Shown piece after piece: positions 15,863 to 20,739 of a stretch of DNA of 20,739 nt. A program made the position numbers and the translations under genes. The first letter of the stretch is position 1; every line of letters starts with the position of its first letter. The DNA is taken from NCBI RefSeq assembly GCF_000485595.1, contig NW_014579400.1:8367-29105 (forward strand). Reading direction: 5' to 3'. The stretch comes from Priapulus caudatus (taxonomy: Eukaryota > Priapulida > Priapulimorpha > Priapulimorphida > Priapulidae). Under the pieces are notes generated by a model. The model ran no database searches and had not been told where the DNA came from. It saw only the letters and a program-made list of their open reading frames with translations.

Positions 15863-15921
15863 AAAATAAAAAAAAAAAAAAAAAATAAAAAAAATAAAAA
15901 AAAAAAAACAAAAAAAAAATC
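15863..15921. repeat. A-rich tract
   Basis: Nearly pure A for about 55 bases, with single T or C interruptions. It could be the tail of a retroposed copy, but no source sequence or flanking duplication was recognised. Confidence 0.85.
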
Positions 15922-16078
15922 CCTCTTATACAATTATTTTTCTTTGCCGTCTTTTTACACGGGTTTACTGTTAGTAATGATTCTGGAAATGTAGCAAACG
16001 TCTCCGTAGTTAATAGTTTATATCCTACGCACGTTAGTGTGTATAAGCGAGTTATTATTTTCCGTTTGTGATGTGTGT

Positions 16079-16292
16079 CTGTTGAATGAGTTGTATGATG
16101 TGTGTGTGTGTGTTGTGGTGTGTGTATGTGTGAGTTGTGTGGCTTATGTGTTGTGGTGTGTGTGTGTGTGTGTGTTTTTAGTTTTAGGTTTTGTGTGGTG
16201 TGTGTAGTGTGTGTTGTATGAAGTGGGTGTGCGTAGTCGTGTGCGTGTGCGTGTGTGTGGTGTGCGTGGTGTGCGTGTGCGTCTGTATGCTC
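16079..16292. repeat. TG-rich microsatellite
   Basis: TGTGTG, TTGTG and GTGCGTG units are split by a short unique stretch (TTTTTAGTTTTAGGTTTTG near 16175). His/Thr-rich frames on the - strand are artefacts. Confidence 0.9.
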
Positions 16293-16868
16293 GTATTTTT
16301 GCACCGTTAAGGTAGAAACTTCAAACTGAGTTCAGAGGTGGACCTAGGGGAGGTGAACCTCTTGATTTTTTGGAAGTGGGGCCTTTCCTAAGGTCAATGT
16401 ACAGGTACATTTGTGAATGGATAGATTAGAAGATAGATAGATAATAGATATAATATATAATAGAAAATGATAGTAGATAGATCCTATGCTGTTGCTGTTT
16501 GTATGTCTCAAGCTCAGCGGCACTAGCGAAGAGACTAATCTAATTATGTATATATGTAAACTGTATGTTTTCATGGATATTTTCATAGTATTTTTTATAT
16601 AGTTTTTTAAAATATTTACCAAATAAATAACAAAAAAGCAAAAGTGTTAGGAAATTAATATGCATAGGAATGAAGCACGAGAAATTCAGCGGATTTGTTG
16701 CACGCGTCTAGAATATCGAAACAAACAGACACATTACTCAAATTTAATAATAACTAAATAATAATATTATATATATCACATATCTGGTATACACTTTATT
16801 AGTAGGATGTCTTACATAAGTGTAAATATTAAAGTGATATGTAATAATTAATATAATGATCCTTATAT
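16293..16868. other. AT-rich unique sequence
   Basis: Short GATA repeats lie at 16425-16450. No coding or RNA gene was recognised. Confidence 0.45.
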
Positions 16869-16869
16869 T

Positions 16870-17188
16870 ATCTAATATATCTATCATCTAATCCATCTAT
16901 CTATCTATCTATCTATTTATATATCTATCTATTACTATCATTATCTTATCTATATATTATCTATCCTATTTATCTATCTATTTTCTCTTTCTCTCTCTTC
17001 TCACTCTCTCTCTCTCTCTCTCTCTCTCTTCTCGCTCTTATCTTTCTCTCTCATTTCTCCTTCTTCTTCTCCTCTCTCTCTCTTCTCTATAATTATATTA
17101 TAATACATCTATATAGTATATAGAGAGAAGAGAGAGAGACAAGAGAGGAGAGAGACGCAGAGAGAGACTAGAGAGAGAAAGAGAGGAG
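16870..17188. repeat. TCTA, CT and GA microsatellites in mirror arrangement
   Basis: TCTA repeats (16870-16980) pass into CT repeats (16982-17090). After a short AT core (17088-17122) they are followed by GA repeats (17120-17188). CT then GA on one strand is self-complementary, so this could extrude as a large imperfect hairpin or cruciform. Confidence 0.88.
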
Positions 17189-17545
17189 ATTACCAATGGT
17201 TTTTATGAACTCGTCTGTCGAAGTGCTCAATATACATGAGTAGATGCAAAATATAGATAACAGTTAGACGGACCGGTAGTAAGCATTAGTGTTATTGCAG
17301 AAGAACATAGTTCGTGTGGAGCTAAAGCTCCATCATCAGTTGCCTAATACAGAGTAATCTATTTAGAATCGGCAGTATAAAAAAATATGCATAATTGGAT
17401 TTTGGTACGTATTCTACTGCGTGTTAAGATAATCCTATAGACTACTAATTATGCGCGTCATTGGCTTGATGACTGCACGCGGCCTAAACTGAGTCATTGT
17501 AAGTGTTTGTAAGAACGAATGCATATATTAAACTATATAAGTATA
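17189..17545. other. Unique sequence
   Basis: A GGAGCT-AA-AGCTCC dyad lies near 17320. No gene or RNA was recognised. Confidence 0.45.
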
Positions 17546-17559
17546 CAAAGCACAATAGA

Positions 17560-19439
17560 CACACATGCCAATAAACAACACGCTCCGCTGCCTCCCACAG
17601 CGCAGGAAAGACGCACGACACGCTACGCTTATCACGCATCGCACGCAGCACCGCGTACAGCACCACACAACACGCGCGCCACACACACACGGCACACCAC
17701 AACATACTCCAACATTCAACACTCCCAGACTCAGGACACACACACGCAACACCACCACCACAACGCACACCACACTAACAAGCAAACACACAACACGCAC
17801 ACGCACGCAACACATACAATACCTCACACACCACACACAATCATACTCACACGAACACACAGCAAGGCAGACAACACACACACACACAGCGCAAGCAGAG
17901 CACACACATACAACACAACACATAACAAGTCAGCGAACGACACAGCAACGAACACACACACCAGCACATCAGAATACATTACTATCATAAATTAACAACA
18001 AAATCTTACATCATTTGATCTGAGAAAAACAATATCAACAAACACACATACACACAACACAAAATAAATAAAATAATACAACACGCACAATACACAACAC
18101 GAACACGCAGACACACTCACACGAACGTAACACATCACGCAAACTCACGCACACAGCAACCACACCCCCACAACACACGCGACGCACACACACAGCACGC
18201 ACACGAAACACACAACACACACAGTAAATAAAACGGCAACCAACTACACCTGACTTACACTGCACACACATACAGCAGCGCACGGCACCCCCTCCCGCGA
18301 TCACTCCTCTCAACCCACGCACCACGCAACCGCAAACAACACAACTACATACTCAAACGCGCACAACGCTGTCGTGACCGACATCAAACAAGCCACGATA
18401 ACACACACACCACACACACAACACACACACACACCACACACACACCACTCAACTCCACGCACACACACTCACACAATCCACTCACACACACATACACACA
18501 CAACACAACGCAGCATGACGACGCTACACACACACACGAGGACCGCGCACACACACACCCAGAACACACCACCCACACACACACGACACGACACACGCAC
18601 GCACCACACACCACAACCACAACAACAACGACACACACACACACACACCGCAGAAGACGTACACACACCGCACGCGCAGCCACACACAACACACCCACAC
18701 ACACACACGACTACGCACACGCAGTACGCACCAACACCAACACACACCACCACACACACAAACCACACACAAACACACGCAACACACGCGCGGCAGAACG
18801 CAGAACGACGCACACCACATCGCAAGCAACGCACGCGACGCACGCAGACATCACACACAACACACAAACAGCACACACACACGCACGTCACACGACACAC
18901 ACACACAACACAACACACGCACAGTACCCACCACCCAACAACACACCCACGTCAGTACACAGACACACGTCCCAACAACACACACACACCAAACACAGCA
19001 TCACACACACGCACACCACACAACACAACCAACAACACGCCCAGTAACACACACACACACACACAAACCCACACGTAGGCACACACAACCACACGCAATC
19101 ACCACACAACAACACCACCATCAACACACACACACAAACACACACGCATAGTCCCACAACACACACACACACACACACACGACACACAACGACCAGTTCA
19201 ACACACCAACCAACACCAACCACACCACACACCACACACACAAACACACACAGCCCGGCGCGCGCGCGCGCACACAACACACAGCCAGTCACACAACCGC
19301 ACGCACAACAAAACACGCATCCGTCACACACACACACACACAACCACAACCACACACCACACCACAAACACACACACGCAACACTCACACACCACAGTCA
19401 ACATACAGGCACAAGCACACACACACCACCACACACCAC

Positions 19440-19480
<41 letters not shown>

Positions 19481-19510
19481 GCACACACACGCACGCACGC
19501 ACGCGGGATG
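17560..19510 (+). repeat. ~1.95-kb CA-rich low-complexity tract
   Basis: The + strand is dominated by A and C in CACA, ACAC, CCACAC, GCACAC and ACACAACAC strings with no fixed period. The most T-containing, AT-rich break is at about 17975-18070. The tract ends in a pure CA run of about 38 bases (19441-19478) followed by GCACGCAC. A GCGCGCGCGCGC run lies near 19258-19271. Long His/Thr-rich (+) and Cys/Val-rich (-) frames reflect two-base composition and lack any domain signature. Confidence 0.93.
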
Positions 19511-20698
19511 CGATCATACGCTGCGTCGGCCACAGATAGAAAACGCTGCTTGTAATTACGGCAGTAAATTAACGCTCACTAATCACTTTATTCGCTCCCT
19601 AATTATATTTCCCGCACAGCGTAGCGACGCTGTCGGCAAACCTTCTCAATTAAAACACTCGATATATGCAAATTAAAAATAATCAAGTGGTAATAATTAG
19701 AAAAAAACAATATTAATTCATTGTTTTATGAATTTCACACGCAAATTCTTTATTATTATTTTTATATGTTATGGACGTATATGCACATCTCGTACCTGCG
19801 CACATAATTATATCATGGTTTGCTTTATACATGCATGGTCGTAGTTTTCTACAAAAAAAAACATGACAGATCGGCTTAACTTTTTTGCAATAGGTATATT
19901 TTTCACCTACAGACGGCAGCCCGATTTCTCCCGCAAGGTGTTTCTTATGTATCTACGGATCACATAAATAAAATATTGATATTTCTTATCAGATTTATCA
20001 GCCCTGATATCTATACACGTGAATATATCTAAACCTCTACCACATGAATGATTTCTCCTCTCTATGTAAGCCTCCTTCTATGTACTCCACTCTTAACTTT
20101 GGGCACGTTTAACGTGCACGTATCAATTCAAATCACTATCAATTTCACTATCGTAGTAGTTAGCGAATGAAATAGGCACACTGATCGAACGGGATGTTCA
20201 CATGTGAACGAGATATATATCGTAATTCTTAACAAAATACAGGCATCGATGCGTTAACATTATTCTCGTTGTTTGACTTTTCTCTCCGATAGAGGGCGCG
20301 ACGAGTCCTTGTAGTGTCACAGTTCAAAGAGTGATTCGTATCGCCCAGCATTGCTCGGCGTTATTACTCTTTAGGTAGATTACATACTGTTTACTTATTG
20401 ACTATTGTAGCTAATGGTGTGTTAAAGTGAAAAGGCAATTTCGTAGACATTGTGCAGGCATTTTTGCGGTGTAGGGTAGTGGCGGAGTTTCTGTTCCCTC
20501 GATGGATTGACACCCTGTGTGCCGGGAAGAATTTTGTCAATTTTTATTATTGCTCTATCACTGATGAGATGTAAGGATACTAACAAATAGTTGCTCAAAT
20601 CACCAGATGAGTGCTTTACGATCGGAAATATCAAGATACTCGGCAACTATCTCTTAAATTATATGTATAAATTAAATGGCTCCTGGATAACTAATTAT
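19511..20698. other. AT-rich unique sequence
   Basis: No gene or RNA was recognised. Small motifs include a GCACGTT-T-AACGTGC dyad (20103-20117), the palindrome GTTCACATGTGAAC (20196-20209) and a CTCF-like CCGATAGAGGGCGC (20286-20299). A 74-codon frame on the - strand (20646-20422) has no recognisable domain. Confidence 0.45.
20196..20209. promoter_or_regulatory. 14-bp palindrome with M-box type E-box
   Basis: GTTCACATGTGAAC is a perfect palindrome containing TCACATGTGA, the extended E-box preferred by MITF/TFE-family bHLH-ZIP factors. Function is inferred only from the motif. Confidence 0.3.
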
Positions 20699-20700
20699 GC

Positions 20701-20739
<39 letters not shown>
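20701..20739. repeat. CT/AT microsatellite at window edge
   Basis: CTCTCT changes to ATATAT and runs to the end of the window, so its full length is unknown. Confidence 0.92.

Noticed and set aside
15863-15921. A-rich tract as the tail of a SINE or processed retrocopy
   Set aside because: No recognisable body, promoter boxes or flanking duplication is present.
17519-19533. Long His/Thr-rich (+) and Cys/Val-rich (-) frames in the CA-rich tract
   Set aside because: Composed almost only of A and C (or G and T), such DNA rarely contains stop codons. No domain, signal peptide or splice pattern is visible.

Overview
The window looks like nuclear DNA from an animal, most likely a marine or other non-insect invertebrate. 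Four short exons of an intron-rich gene match the C-terminal half of a copine vWA domain. One repeat carries CCCTAA/TTAGGG telomere-type hexamers. There is no bacterial gene organisation, and well over a third of the window is micro- or minisatellite. The species cannot be fixed from the sequence.

The only gene recognised with confidence is a copine (calcium-dependent phospholipid-binding protein) on the + strand. Its exons lie at 1160-1262, about 2285-2356, 6744-6817 and 8918-9106, where the stop codon is. The 5' part of the gene, with both C2 domains and the start of the vWA domain, lies outside the window. The second exon aligns to copines only if small frame shifts are allowed, so it is either decayed or contains sequence errors.

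The most striking feature is the last copine intron (6818-8917). A roughly 24-bp minisatellite at its 5' end carries the exon/intron junction itself, giving 24 copies of CAG|GT, 11 of them followed by GAGT. An 18-bp minisatellite of about 54 copies fills its 3' end, and each unit resembles a 3' splice site (pyrimidine-rich, then CAG). A small terminal-inverted-repeat element sits between the two arrays. With the junction phase seen here, use of a neighbouring consensus donor, or of nearly any array acceptor, leads quickly to an in-frame stop.

Layout: 1-200 GA-rich repeat; 258-557 a 12-bp array carrying ATG and YY1-like motifs; 1160-9106 copine exons with introns full of simple repeats, MITE-like inverted-repeat elements and an interstitial telomere-repeat element (3501-3768); 9105-9136 a tandem pair of CRE motifs overlapping the stop codon; 9930-10120 a possible NRF1/YY1-type promoter with a candidate first exon; 10600-11090 a G-rich minisatellite; 11631-11850 a 32-bp repeat; 12813-13145 a 20-bp repeat; 14018-14207 a TATA/initiator signature ahead of a 44-codon ORF; 16860-17185 tetranucleotide and CT/GA tracts; 17560-19510 a nearly 2-kb CA-rich tract; 19510-20700 AT-rich unique DNA; and a CT/AT microsatellite at the right edge. 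Most long open frames in the window are by-products of repeats whose unit length is a multiple of three, or of two-base tracts lacking stop codons.
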